Below, piece after piece: positions 54,127 through 64,000 of a stretch of 64,000 nucleotides of DNA. The position numbers and the translations under genes were made by a program. Where the stretch lies: the NCBI GenBank assembly GCA_012931725.1, contig CM022946.1:76532880-76596879 (forward strand), in the 5' to 3' direction. Source of the stretch: Litsea cubeba (lineage: Eukaryota; Streptophyta; Magnoliopsida; Laurales; Lauraceae). Under the pieces are notes generated by a model. It was given only the letters and a program-made list of their open reading frames with translations. It ran no database searches and was not told the DNA's origin. Numbering within the stretch: the stretch's first letter is position 1; each line of letters opens with the position of its first letter.

Positions 54127-55873
54127 ACTCCATGTGAACTCATGATCCCATGTTGTGTATAATTAATCCTAGATTGATTATGGGCATGGTGGCACCCTAT
54201 TAAAGTTATGTTGTGATGCATGCTGTGTGCAAGTTTCATTAACATTGCTGGAATTTATTTTCCAGATTTGTTTAATGATGCACATAGTGAGTTTGCATGC
54301 ACTAACCTCTTTGTTTGCAGCCATGTATTGCATCCTTGATGGTTCGCATGATTGTTATGTGGATTTGGATGTTTTTTCAATAGTTGGAAAGTGTACGATT
54401 GCGCGTTTAGCAATCATAGGAAGTTGTAATTCTTTCTTTACTTTTATTCCAACTAGTCTTGATGTAAGCTTTCTTGAAAAGCATAGGTATCTCCAATGTA
54501 ATTTGGGGTTTTTGTTTTTTATGGGTTTGCTTGTATAAATTTAATTTATTGGAACAAGCAAGAAGAAGAAAGTTTAAAGAAAGGTTGCAAGTAACCGGAC
54601 TCCTTAGTGGTGGAGGAGACAAAACTTCTTGGTGAAAGATGAGACCTATTCTTGATGTCCTAGTTCGATAAGGATTAGAAGTCCGAAGAGCAGGGAGCCA
54701 TCAAGGATTGCATACTTTTATTTGCTTTTATATATGGAATGCATGGATGAATGCTTTATATAATTGCTATAATTGTCACCTAGAAACATGGCCACCATTA
54801 GGTTCTAAAATTGGCATCTTCTATGTATTAGATTGTTTTTGGTTTGGCAAATTATTTTAAACGGAACTTAGACCAGCACCTTTTATATGTCTAAGGTTTA
54901 AAATTGGATAGGGTTTAGTTTATCTTGGTACCCTTGGTTTCCAAAGAAGGCTAAACTAAAATCTAATTAGATGCTACCTATGGGTTTTCATAACCCAAGA
55001 TAGGTCTTTGATTCTTTAAAGGGATTTTCTCAAATGTTTTAAAGCAAAGGTTATTTATTTTTAAGGTGACTTAAGACATTAAGTCATAAATTTAATTAAC
55101 CAAGTTTGCTAGATTTAAAAAGAGGTTTTGAGTAAAACAATGTAAAGGTCAAAAAGTATAAACCCTAGTGATAAATAATCAAGTGGGAGAGGGGTTTTAG
55201 GAAAGACCCCACGGCCTTCCATTTTCGGTTCATGTTATCTCATTAAAGTGTTAGTAGGAGCGGCCATCCCTTCGGTGGAGTTCTTTACTAAGGACCGCTT
55301 TGATGGGTTAATGGGTGAACTAATGTGAATATTCATAATGAGGTACTGTTAGTAGGAGCGGCCATCCCTTCGGTGGAGTTCTTTACTAAAGATTACTTCT
55401 ATAGAATGTCAATGAAGTGTTGGTGGGAGCGGCCATCCCTTCGGTGGAGCTCTTTACTAAAGTTCACTTCTAGGAAAGATAAAAGTCTCTTCCCTTCGGA
55501 AGACTTAATCATAGACATTCTGGGAAATTTCATAAGAGATGGTTATACACTTGACATAAGACGGTAATGACCTCTCCCTAGGAGTTAAAGGTTATTTGTC
55601 ATATGAGGCCAAACCAATCAGTGATTGGACTACCACTGGATGTGTATCCAGACAGTGATAATCCAAATAAGTCTGCTTAATTCAACGTGACTGTAGGCCC
55701 GGCCATCCCTTCGATGGAGGGTCTATGAGGAGGTTGAAACACTGATACATTATGATTGGGGTTGAATAATGTAAAAAGTTTTGTGCTTTGTTTTTCCTTT
55801 TATAACAAGCACCATATGCATATTACATATATACTGCATGCCTAATTATAAACCGTTTTATATCCAGAAAGAA
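54127..55873 (+). repeat. Copia leader with GC-rich direct repeats
   Basis: About 1.75 kb before gag without a credible gene. At about 55,250-55,460 three copies of a 40-base unit with GGAGCGGCCATCCCTTCGGT followed by GGAGTTCTTTACTAA are spaced about 90 and 75 bases apart. A fourth, partial copy is at about 55,700. Each holds CTTCGG, which can close a stable tetraloop. Confidence 0.7.
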
Positions 55874-56800
55874 ATGGGTAAAGATTCTTTTAGTCCGCTG
55901 ATGTGCATTCTTCGTGAGAACAAACTGACTGGCCCTAGCTACGTAGATTGGAAAAGAAATCTTGACATAGTACGCACAGCTGAGGAGTACAAGTATGTCT
56001 TGGTGGGAAACTGCCCGCATATTGATGCTAATCCTACTGATGACCAGTTAGAGGCTGAAAGGAAATGGAAGAAAGCGAATAGCATGGCTAAATGCTACAT
56101 GCTCGCTTCCATATCCAACGTGTTGCAAACACAGCACGAGCATATGGACACGGCCTATGAAATCATGATGTCCTTGTCTGAGATGTTCGCAGACAAGAGC
56201 AGGCCAGCTAGGCAAGCTGCTATGAGGACCATCATGAATGCTAGGATGGCTGAGGAAACACCTGTCATAGAGCATATGCTCAAGCTGATGGATTGTTTTA
56301 ATGAAGCCGAGATTCTAGGGGCTGAGATTGATGCAGGGAGTCAGACTAACATGATTCTCGAAACTTTGCCGGATTCTTTCAATCAGTTCAAGCTCAATTT
56401 CAAAATGAGCAAGATGGACATGACTCTACCTGAGTTAATGAAAGAACTTCAGGCGGCAGAGGCCATCATGAAGCCCAAAGCCCAAGCTCATTTTTTCCAG
56501 TCTTCCTCTAAACTGAACCCGAAAGGGAAGAAGTCCAAGAAGAAGCAGAATAAGGGAAAAGGGCAGAAAAAGGACAACACTGGTAATAAGAAGGACAAGG
56601 GTACAAATGGAAAGCCCAAAGGGAAATGCTTCAAGTGTGGCCTCAAAGGTCAATGGAAGAAAGATTGTCCCAAGTTCCTGGCCTCAGTTAAGAAAGGTAC
56701 ATCTTTTTCATACTACATTGAAACTTGTCTAGTGGTTGATTCTACTGACTCATGGATAGTAGACTCAGGAGCCACTAATCATATCTGCAATTCATTGTAG
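55874..56800 (+). pseudogene. gag and protease start of copia element
   Basis: Start chosen at the ATG of MGKDSFSPLM, since the 31 upstream codons look like leader. The gag domain has DWKRNLDIV, RKWKKANSMAKCYMLASI and ARMAEETPVIEHMLKLMDCF. A Lys/Gly-rich stretch precedes the knuckle CFKCGLKGQWKKDC, in which the expected His is Gln. The protease active site is WIVDSGATNH (about 56,752). A TAG at 56,798 sits where Gln is usual (NSLQGF). Confidence 0.85.
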
Positions 56801-57834
56801 GGGTTTCAGATAATGCAGAGAATTGAGAAAGGAGAGTTTGCCTTTAGAGTCGGAACTGGAGCTAAAGTTTGGGCAGTTGCAGTAGGAGTTGTTACCTTAC
56901 ATTTTCCATGTGATAGGATATTATTTTAAATAATGTTTTCTATGTTCCGGACATGAGGAAGAATTTAATTTCAGTTTCCAGATTAATTGAATTTAATTAT
57001 TCAGTCTCTTTCCATTCTGGTATTGATATCAGTAGAGATGGAAATATTATATGTTCCGGTAGAATACATGACAACTTATTTTACATATATCCTATTGCTC
57101 CCACACTGCATAATGTACAACAAGAAAACTCAACTTCCCTTAAGAGGAAGGTATCTTCAATCAATGACACATATCTTTGGCACTTACGTTTGGGTCACAT
57201 TAACCTAAAACGGATTTAGAGGTTGGTAGAAGATGGGCCTTTAAGCTCATTAGATTTCGAACCTTTTCCTCGGTGCGAATCTTGTCTCAAGGGAAAGATG
57301 ACCAAATGGTCATTCTCTGGAAAGGGACTAAGGTCAAAGGAGTTGTTAGAATTGATTCACACTGATGTGTGTGGTCCTATGAACAAACCGGCTCGAGGAG
57401 GGTATGAGTATTACATCACCTTCACCGATGATTACTCTAGGTATGGATATGTATTCTTAATGTGATGCAAGTCTGAGGCGTTTGATAAGTTCAAACAATT
57501 CAAGGCTGAGGCGGAGCTACAACTAAGGAAACATATCAAAGCCCTTCGATCTGATCGAGGTGGCGAGTACCTCCTGGGTGAGTTTAAGGAGTACCTCACA
57601 CAACATGGGATTGTGTCTCAGTTGTCTGCACCGGATACACCCCAGCAAAATGGTGTAGCAGAGAGAAGAAACCGTACCCTTCTTGATATGGTAAGGTCCA
57701 TGATGAGTCATGCAACCCTACCTATATCTTTTTGGGGATATGCCCTAGAAGCAGCAGCATACATTTTAATCTGGTACCTTCTAAATCAGTACCTAGGACA
57801 CCCACAAGAAATGTGGACAGGTCGAAAACCCTAG
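56801..57834 (+). pseudogene. Integrase of copia element
   Basis: After the protease remainder, MRKNLISVSRLI (56,953) begins the segment before integrase. HLRLGH and CESC form the HHCC site. The catalytic residues are visible: D in LIHTDVCGP, D in RSDRGGEY and E in NGVAERRN. In-frame stops are at 57,217 (TAG), 57,463 (TGA, Arg expected) and 57,832, the last at a frameshift that leads into the GCPAYVLN segment. Confidence 0.85.
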
Positions 57835-59290
57835 TTTCAAGACATATCCACATTTGGGGTTGTCCAGCCTATGTACTGAATGATAAAGCTACCAAGCTGA
57901 ACCCAGATCCGAAATGTGCTACTTCATTGGGTATCCTAAGGGAACAAGAGGTGGCATCTTTTATCATCCAAAGGAGCAAAAAGTGCTCATCAGCACTCAT
58001 GCTAGGTACTTGGAGGATGATTATATGATGTACCAAGAGCTTAGTTGTAAAGAAACCCTTGAGGAGATTCTTCCGGGATCTCCTATAACATTTGTACCAG
58101 ATCCTGAGACAGTAGATGAACAAGATATTCCTTTGAACACTCCGGAGCCTCGTCGTAGTGGGAGAATTTCTAGACAGCCAGAAAGATATCTAGGAGTGTC
58201 TTTTAAGACAGACTCTGAAGATCTGGTTGAGGATCCTACTAGTTATGATGAAGCAGTAACGGATACAGATGCTGACATGTGGCAGCAAGCGATGAAATCT
58301 GAAATGGATTCTTTGTATTCCAATCAAGTCTGGGAACTTGTAGATGCACCTGAAGGGATCAAACCCATAGGGTGCAAGTGGATCTATAAGAGAAAGAGAG
58401 GAGTGGATGGGAAGGTGGAACCTTCAAAGCAAGACTGGTGGCGAAAGGATATACTCAGAAAGAGGGTATCGATTATGAGGAAACCTTTTCACCAGTGGCT
58501 ATGCTTAAGTCCATAAGGATTCTCTTGGCCATCGCATGTCATTATGACTACGAGATATGGGCAGATGGATGTCAAGACAGCTTTTCTTAATGGAAGTCTT
58601 GACGAATGCATCTATATGATGCAACCGGAGGGTTTCATTGCTAGTAACATGGTTTGTAAACTTAAGAAGTCCATTTATAGACTTAAGCAAGCATCTAGAG
58701 CATGGAACATCAAGTTTAATCAGGCAGTCAAATCTTTTGGCTTTGATCAAAATATTGATGAACCGTGTGTGTATAAGAAAGGAAATGGGAAAACAGTTGC
58801 ATTTTTGGTTCTGTATGTAGATGACATATTACTCATAGGAAATGATGTAGGTTTATTGTCATCCACAAAGGTTTGGTTATCCTCTCAATTTCAGATGAAG
58901 GATTTGTGTGAGGCCAGCTATATCTTAGGGATCAAGCTTTTGCGTGATCGCAAGAATAAGATGTTAGCCTTATCCCAATCTTCATATATTGAGAAGATAT
59001 TGGTTAAGTTTAACATGCATGACTCCAAGAAGGGCCTCCTACCTTCTAGACATGGAGTACCACTGTCCCGAGATCAATGTCCAAAGACATCTGAAGAGAT
59101 AGAGAGCATGAGGAGAGTTCCATATGCATCCGTTGTTGGAAGCCTCATGTATGCTATGTTATGTACTAGACAGATATTTGCTTTGCCGTTGGCATGGTTA
59201 GCAGATATCAGTCAAACCCTGGACCTATGCATTGGACAGCTGTTAAGCATATATTCAAGTATCTTCGGAGAACGAAAGATTATATGCTGA
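57835..59290 (+). pseudogene. Reverse transcriptase of copia element
   Basis: The N-terminal part is in one frame (57,914-58,516), with WQQAMKSEMDSLYSNQVWEL and GCKWIYKRKRG. After shifts near 58,430 and 58,530 it continues at 58,544 with MDVKTAFLNG, KSIYRLKQASRAWN and the catalytic YVDDILLIGND (about 58,815). The frame shifts again near 59,200 towards RNase H. Confidence 0.85.
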
Positions 59291-59799
59291 CCTTTCGAGC
59301 AGATGATCTAATGCCTTTGGCGTATACAGACTCTGATTTCCAATTTGATAGTGATGCCAGAAAGTCTACCTCAGGGTACGTCTTTACTCTGTTAGGAGGG
59401 GCTATATCATGGATAAGTGTCAAGCAATCCTGCATAGCTGATTCTAACATGGAAGCAGAGTATGTGGCGGCATCGGAAGCTGCGAAGAAAGCGGTATGGC
59501 TCAGAAAATCCCTATTGGAATTGGGAGTTGTTCCTGCAGTGCATAAACCGATTGTCATATACTGCGATAACACTGGTGCTGTAGCACAGTGTAAAGAGCC
59601 CAGGAATCAAAAGAAAGGCAAGCACATTCAGAGAAAGTACCACTTGATCCGGGAATTCATTCAGGATGGAGAGATAGTGGTGGAGCATATTGCTTCAGCA
59701 AATAACTTAGCTGACCCATTCACTAAGACTCTTACTGAGAAAGTCTTCACTTCTCATGTTGAGTCTATGGGTGTTAGGTTAGGAAGTAGTGATCTTTAG
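59194..59799 (+). pseudogene. RNase H of copia element
   Basis: WTAVKHIFKYLRRTKDY leads in. Catalytic acids are visible in YTDSDF, EAEYVAASEA, YCDNTGAVA and NNLADPFTK. The domain is intact and ends with a stop at 59,797-59,799, just before the purine tract. Confidence 0.85.
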
Positions 59800-59800
59800 T

Positions 59801-59813
59801 GCAAGTGGGAGTT
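59801..59813 (+). promoter_or_regulatory. Polypurine tract of copia element
   Basis: CAAGTGGGAGTTT directly before the 3' LTR; AAGTGGGAG is the usual copia tract. Confidence 0.8.
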
Positions 59814-61805
59814 TGTTGGGATTGGTGTATGTCCTAAAGCCCACTAGCTGCACTTTCATCTTTTGTTACTGGATATTTACTCGTTATTTAATGGAAAGAC
59901 TCTTTTATGCTTAAACATGTATATATGTATGGTTGTGTAAGGCCCATTGTTTCTAGTAAATGAATTAGGTGTGTAGTGTCTACGCACAGATAGGTCTAAT
60001 TCATGGACAACTAGAAACATCATATTTGTTCATAACTGAAAGATGGAGCTGGGCACTTCATCTTGGTAGAAGTTATAATGAGAGACTCTCCTGTATTCAG
60101 GGTGACTTACCTAAGTCATGGGAGGGCTTTCCCGGATTCATCTCATTAGTGCATATGCAATGCATTGAACAGGACCATGGTAGGTGTGATCTCTAAAATA
60201 GTACTATCACAATAAGATCAAGTCACCTCATGCTACTGAGTGACCGGTGCTCTTAATCTTGAGCATTTGTGGATGAACTGACGAAGTCAAGTTCTTGTGC
60301 TTTAATTCACTATGGGTGAGATTCTTTTCATGGGTCAACAGCTCTGTGTTTTGGGTACTCGGACTTGATCAGTTGGGACGTGTAGATGCAATATAGAATC
60401 TATGCTATCTGATGATGGAATAATCGTCCCCTTAGAATTATCCGATTAATCATCAAAATCTAAGATCTTAGTATATGGATGTTCCATATGGATATTGAAC
60501 TTGTGGGTCGCTCCCTGGATCAAGAGAATGATATTCGAATGATGATTATGTTAAGGATATGAAGTTCTAAGGTTTAGATGTAATCGGGAAGGTTGATAGT
60601 ACATGTGATAACCTGACTCGATTATGGATATTACATAGAGGGGCATTCAGGTCATTACACTTAGTAGGTCGAAGACAACCGTCATTTTATGACGAGCTTA
60701 TTATATTATATATTTGTCCTTGGAGCTCAACCATAACTCTTTAGTGGAATGAGTTAAGGTTAAAATGGTCTTTATGTTGCTATGGGTTAGCATGAACATT
60801 TTGGTCATTTTGGGAGCCAATGGCAAATATGTCTTTTGGTCCCTTCTCTAGTCACTTACCAAGATTGGCATGGTTTCCTAAAATGTTTAGATAACATTTG
60901 GATGAATTATTTTAGTGGAAAAATAATTTTGAGTTTAAATTCAAATAGGCCTTTGATGGCATACATGAATTTAATTCTAGATAAATTGTATGTGGGCCAT
61001 GGTGTGCATTATCATGAGGGACGTCCATAATAGGATTTCCATGGGTAAGGTTTCCAATTTTAAGTAGGTCTCTCTACTTGAAAGGTTGGACTCCTCTTTG
61101 GAATAGTATTCCTATGAGAAAGTTTCCTTTTTGGATTAGGAACTTAAATTAGTAAGTGTTCTACAACTAGGATTACTAATTGCATGCGAAGTTCCTTTTA
61201 GTTTCCTTTTCTAATTGGAGTGTTTCTTAAAGGAAATAAGTCTTTCCTTTTAGGACATCTTTTAGAATAAGGAGAGATAACTTTATGGGAAAGGTTTCCT
61301 CAAAGTTTCTATAAAAGAAACCCATCCCCCTTTGGACGTCCAACACTTGGGAAGCCATAAGGAGAGCCACACGTCCAGCCCTTTGGAGGTCTTCTTCTTC
61401 ATTGAAGAAAGCTTAAGGTCTGAGATTTTCCATTAGAAAAATAGTTCTTGATTCCTAGATTAAGATCCCACCATCTTAGCCAATCAGATTTGGAAGTGAG
61501 ATAGAGGAGAAGATCAAAGGCAATACTAGTGCAGAAAAATTCCAGCAACTTGTTTGCTAATTGCAAGTCTGAGTTCGGGCCTTTGGATCTATTTTTTCAG
61601 AGATTTGAAGTCTACAAATCTTCAAGGTAATAGTCTTCTTCATATTTCTTTAATTATACACTTGTTGGTCATGAATTCATGGAGTTCTCATGCGATCTAT
61701 ATGGCTGATTTATGCTGGCCAAATCAGATTTTTTAAAATCTGTCATGTTACAAATTAGCCATGAATGTCTTCCGCTAATTCAGATCTGAATCGCAGTTTC
61801 TTTCA
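59814..61805 (+). repeat. 3' LTR of copia element
   Basis: 1,992 bases, lacking the LINE-like insertion. It has about 12 extra bases (near 60,849) relative to the 5' LTR. Ends TTTCTTTCA before CCTTG. Confidence 0.9.
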
Positions 61806-62092
61806 CCTTGACCCTGGAAAAGGCTTCGAGTTCAGACACTCAGTGGTTTCCTAAAGTTTGGGTCCTTGACCCTAGAGAAAGCTTCGAGTTCATACACTCA
61901 GTCGTCTCCTAAAGTTCGGGTCCTTGACCATGGAAAAGGCTCCGAGTTCATACACTCAGTCGTTTCCTAAAGCTTGGGTTCCTAACCCTGGGAGAGGCTT
62001 CGGATTCATACATCCAGTCGCTTCTTAAAATTCCGAGTTCATACATCCAGTCGCTTCCTAAAATTCCGGATTCATACACCTCTCCAGATCGT
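61806..62092. repeat. 58-base minisatellite, right part
   Basis: Continues the Tat2 array after the copia element with about four more units, increasingly diverged to the right. Ends where the LTR starting TGATGGACC begins. Confidence 0.9.
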
Positions 62093-64000
62093 TGATGGAC
62101 CGCGCTCCTGCTTGGTTCTACCGAGGTCGGCGGACGTGGGAGTCCGTCGGGTCCGACCCTTTCGTAACCGGGGGGCAGGGGCGTGCATCAACATTTCTTT
62201 TTTTGTGGGTGTGCCAGATTTTCTATTTTTACTTGGAATGCAAGTGGTGATCCGGAGATCAACCTTCGCAAGTAAAAGGAAATCAACTTCTTTCAAGTTT
62301 TCCATTGCACATATATTTAAGAAAAGAGACATTTTTCTTGATTTGCCATGAAAGGTATTTCTTGGCGTTTATAGCCGATTTTGGCATTTATAGCCGATTT
62401 TTGGCGTTTATAGCCGATTTTGGCGTTTATAGCCGATTTACAATTCTTATCAATAATGAAAGACAAGAGTTGTGATTTTTGTCTCTTTTGAAAAAATACA
62501 AACTACAATGAAAGCAAGAAAAGGAGGATCTAACTTCTCAGGAGATTGTGGGGGACTCGTTTAGATTGACGGTCGCAAGCCATATGTGGGCTTCGCCATC
62601 ATCCATGCAGATGAGAACAGAGGATGCTATTGATTCGCTTGGCTTGGCTATAACCTCGGGTTTTTAGAAGACAAAGACCGAAGGAAGGTCCTATGTCCAA
62701 TAAAAAACCGAGTAGACGGGCTGAAAAGCCATATCTAAGCCATTGGAGGCAGGAGGAGAAGGCAAGGACGTTGGGGGGGTACCCCCCAAGGGACTTTTGT
62801 CACCTTGTTGTGGTGGCCGGTGTAGAATTTCCGCAGAGTTTTCTCTCTTTTTCCTTTCTCTGGATTTCTGTGCTTCTCTCTGTCTGTGTGTCTGTCTCTT
62901 TTTTCCGATCTGGATTCCTTTGGAGTGCTCTCCTATTTATAGGCTCTTGGTAGCCATTTAGGAGAGTTTATGGGCTTTTAATGTCATTAAGCCGCATAAT
63001 GGGAGGAGTTACAAAATTGAATTGTTTATTTTGTAACTCCTTTTTCTTGGCTTCTGATTGGCCGGAGGAGATTGAGGGCATTTAATCTCCTTTAATCGCC
63101 ATGATAGGAGGAGTTTCATGGGTTAAATGCCATGAATTTCTTGACTTGTAACTCCCGAATGCTTGCTTCTGATTGGGCCGTCCAAAGAAATGGATTAATG
63201 ACTGTAATAAAGCTAGTCAATTAATCGCATTAAGTGGTCGCCGAGCAGCTGAAGAGTCGCGGGCCGTGCCACGTCTTTTGGAATTCTTCTGTCGATGATC
63301 ATCGATGGATCTTCATGTAGATCGACATCAGATGACCATGTAATTTCAGGTGTTTGTTGCCAACAGCGGGTCGGTGCCATCTGTCCTGTCGATTTCTCGA
63401 TCGGTCGGGTGGAAAGCACACTTTTTTTTGGTTGACCGGGTGGCGATCAATACTGTCTTCGATACTCTTGATGATTTACCCGTGTTTTGGACGGATGTCA
63501 GAGGACTTGGTGTCTCAAAAGCATGAATTTTGGAAAGTACCAGAGGCTGGGCCCTTCGAATCGCGAAAAAACGGCGAAAACCGGGGTTTCCGGGGCTTTC
63601 CCGGCGACCCCGGGGTCCATGGTCGCCGGCGACCCTGGTTCAGGGTCGCAGGGGCCTGCGACCATGGGCCAGGGTCGCAGGGGCCTGCGACCCTGGCCCA
63701 GGGTCGCAGGGGTCTGCGACCCTGGGGGGGGTTTTCCCCCTTTCGTGTCCCGTTTTGCGTCCGTTTTTGCTTTTTTCTGATTCTTTTTTCTTCTGTACTT
63801 TTCCTTGACATTTTGACCATTTATTGGCCTGATTTCTTTGTAGGAAACCTGATGAGAATCCTTGCATTTTATTTTGCAAAGTTTCCAATTTCCTGAGAAA
63901 GCCGAAGACTTTGTCGCGCAGAGCTGCCGATTTTCCGTCAGAAGCTGAAACTGGGTCAAACGATGTCGGAATGACCTGAAATTTGGTGTGAAGCCTCCTG
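62093..64000 (-). repeat. LTR of a second 23-kb-family element, partial
   Basis: Begins TGATGGACC, like 15,247 and 35,985, and can be followed to the window edge with more differences than those two show between each other (for example at 62,106-62,116 and 62,870-62,905). It keeps three 29-base GC units. About 0.4 kb more would complete it. By analogy it is the element-sense 3' end of another leftward copy, or a solo LTR. The five bases before it are ATCGT. Confidence 0.85.

Larger units (their letters stand above)
51733..61805 (+). mobile_element. Ty1/copia element with long LTRs
   Basis: LTRs begin TGTTGGGATTGG and end TTTCTTTCA, flanked by CCTTG at 51,728-51,732 and 61,806-61,810. A Met-tRNA primer site and a purine tract are in place. 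The order gag, protease, integrase, RT, RNase H is that of Ty1/copia, and the sequence is TNT1-94-like. By eye the LTRs differ by about 15 small changes in 2 kb plus the LINE-like insert, so the element is young, yet pol has several stops and frameshifts. It probably moved with proteins supplied by another copy. Confidence 0.9.
45619..62092 (+). mobile_element. Tat2: Ty3/gypsy Tat element, interrupted by copia
   Basis: Primer site, gag, protease, RT, two RNase H domains and integrase run in order to 51,406, followed by a 58-base minisatellite. A copia element splits the minisatellite at 51,732/61,806, and another LTR begins at 62,093, so the Tat2 3' LTR is outside the window. Gag and protease lie in one frame (45,684 to about 48,130) broken only by five stops. 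A frameshift at about 48,130, a small deletion near 48,330 and a shift near 50,060 are further damage. Confidence 0.85.

Noticed and set aside
54227..54538. 103-codon hydrophobic frame in the copia leader
   Set aside because: No recognisable domain, lies in an AT-rich leader, and no coding evidence.

Overview
This window looks like gene-poor, repeat-rich nuclear DNA of a flowering plant. Nearly everything recognisable in it is a plant retrotransposon, several of them nested inside one another. Plant markers are the Ty3/gypsy elements of the Tat clade with a second (archaeal-type) RNase H, a Tekay/Del-like element primed by initiator-Met tRNA, a TNT1-94-like Ty1/copia element, and a plant mobile domain (PMD) gene. 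I see no ordinary single-copy host gene, rRNA, functional tRNA or CRISPR array.

Layout: (1) 1-2237 holds an unidentified minus-strand ORF fragment and a tandem SINE-like repeat with tRNA-type A and B boxes. (2) 2238-8147 is an internally deleted Tekay/Del-like element with a 3.3-kb 5' LTR; its 3' LTR is cut off at 8147. (3) 8148 to about 10,995 is a minus-strand Tat fragment without LTRs, joined head-to-head in gag to (4) Tat1, a plus-strand Tat element now in three pieces: about 10,996-15,246, 38,333-38,963 and 42,686 to about 45,618. Tat1 is split by (5) a 23.1-kb Tat/Ogre-like element on the minus strand (15,247-38,332; target duplication CTCCT) and (6) a 3.7-kb solo LTR (38,964-42,685; target duplication TACCC). 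(7) Tat2, another plus-strand Tat element, starts at an LTR ending at 45,618 that also seems to close Tat1. Its pol ends at 51,406 and its 3' minisatellite is split by (8) a Ty1/copia element (51,733-61,805; target duplication CCTTG). The copia 5' LTR itself carries (9) a LINE-like insertion (51,970-52,351). (10) At 62,093 an LTR of the same family as element 5 begins and runs off the window.

How the parts work together: each LTR element encodes or once encoded Gag, protease, reverse transcriptase, RNase H and integrase for copy-and-paste transposition. The 23.1-kb element is the most unusual. It is transcribed leftwards (TATA at 36,871-36,880, PBS at 35,964-35,981, polypurine tract at 17,653-17,666). 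Between its pol and 3' LTR it carries, on the opposite strand, a complete-looking gene: a TATA box, an ATG, five exons with four phase-1 introns, a PMD-like domain, an acidic and basic linker, a coiled-coil C terminus and an AATAAA. Because this gene is antisense to the genomic RNA, its introns can survive reverse transcription. Tat1 carries a decayed coiled-coil ORF in the same antisense position. Most coding regions are broken; in Tat2 nearly all in-frame stops fit C-to-T or G-to-A changes, as expected for silenced, methylated repeats.
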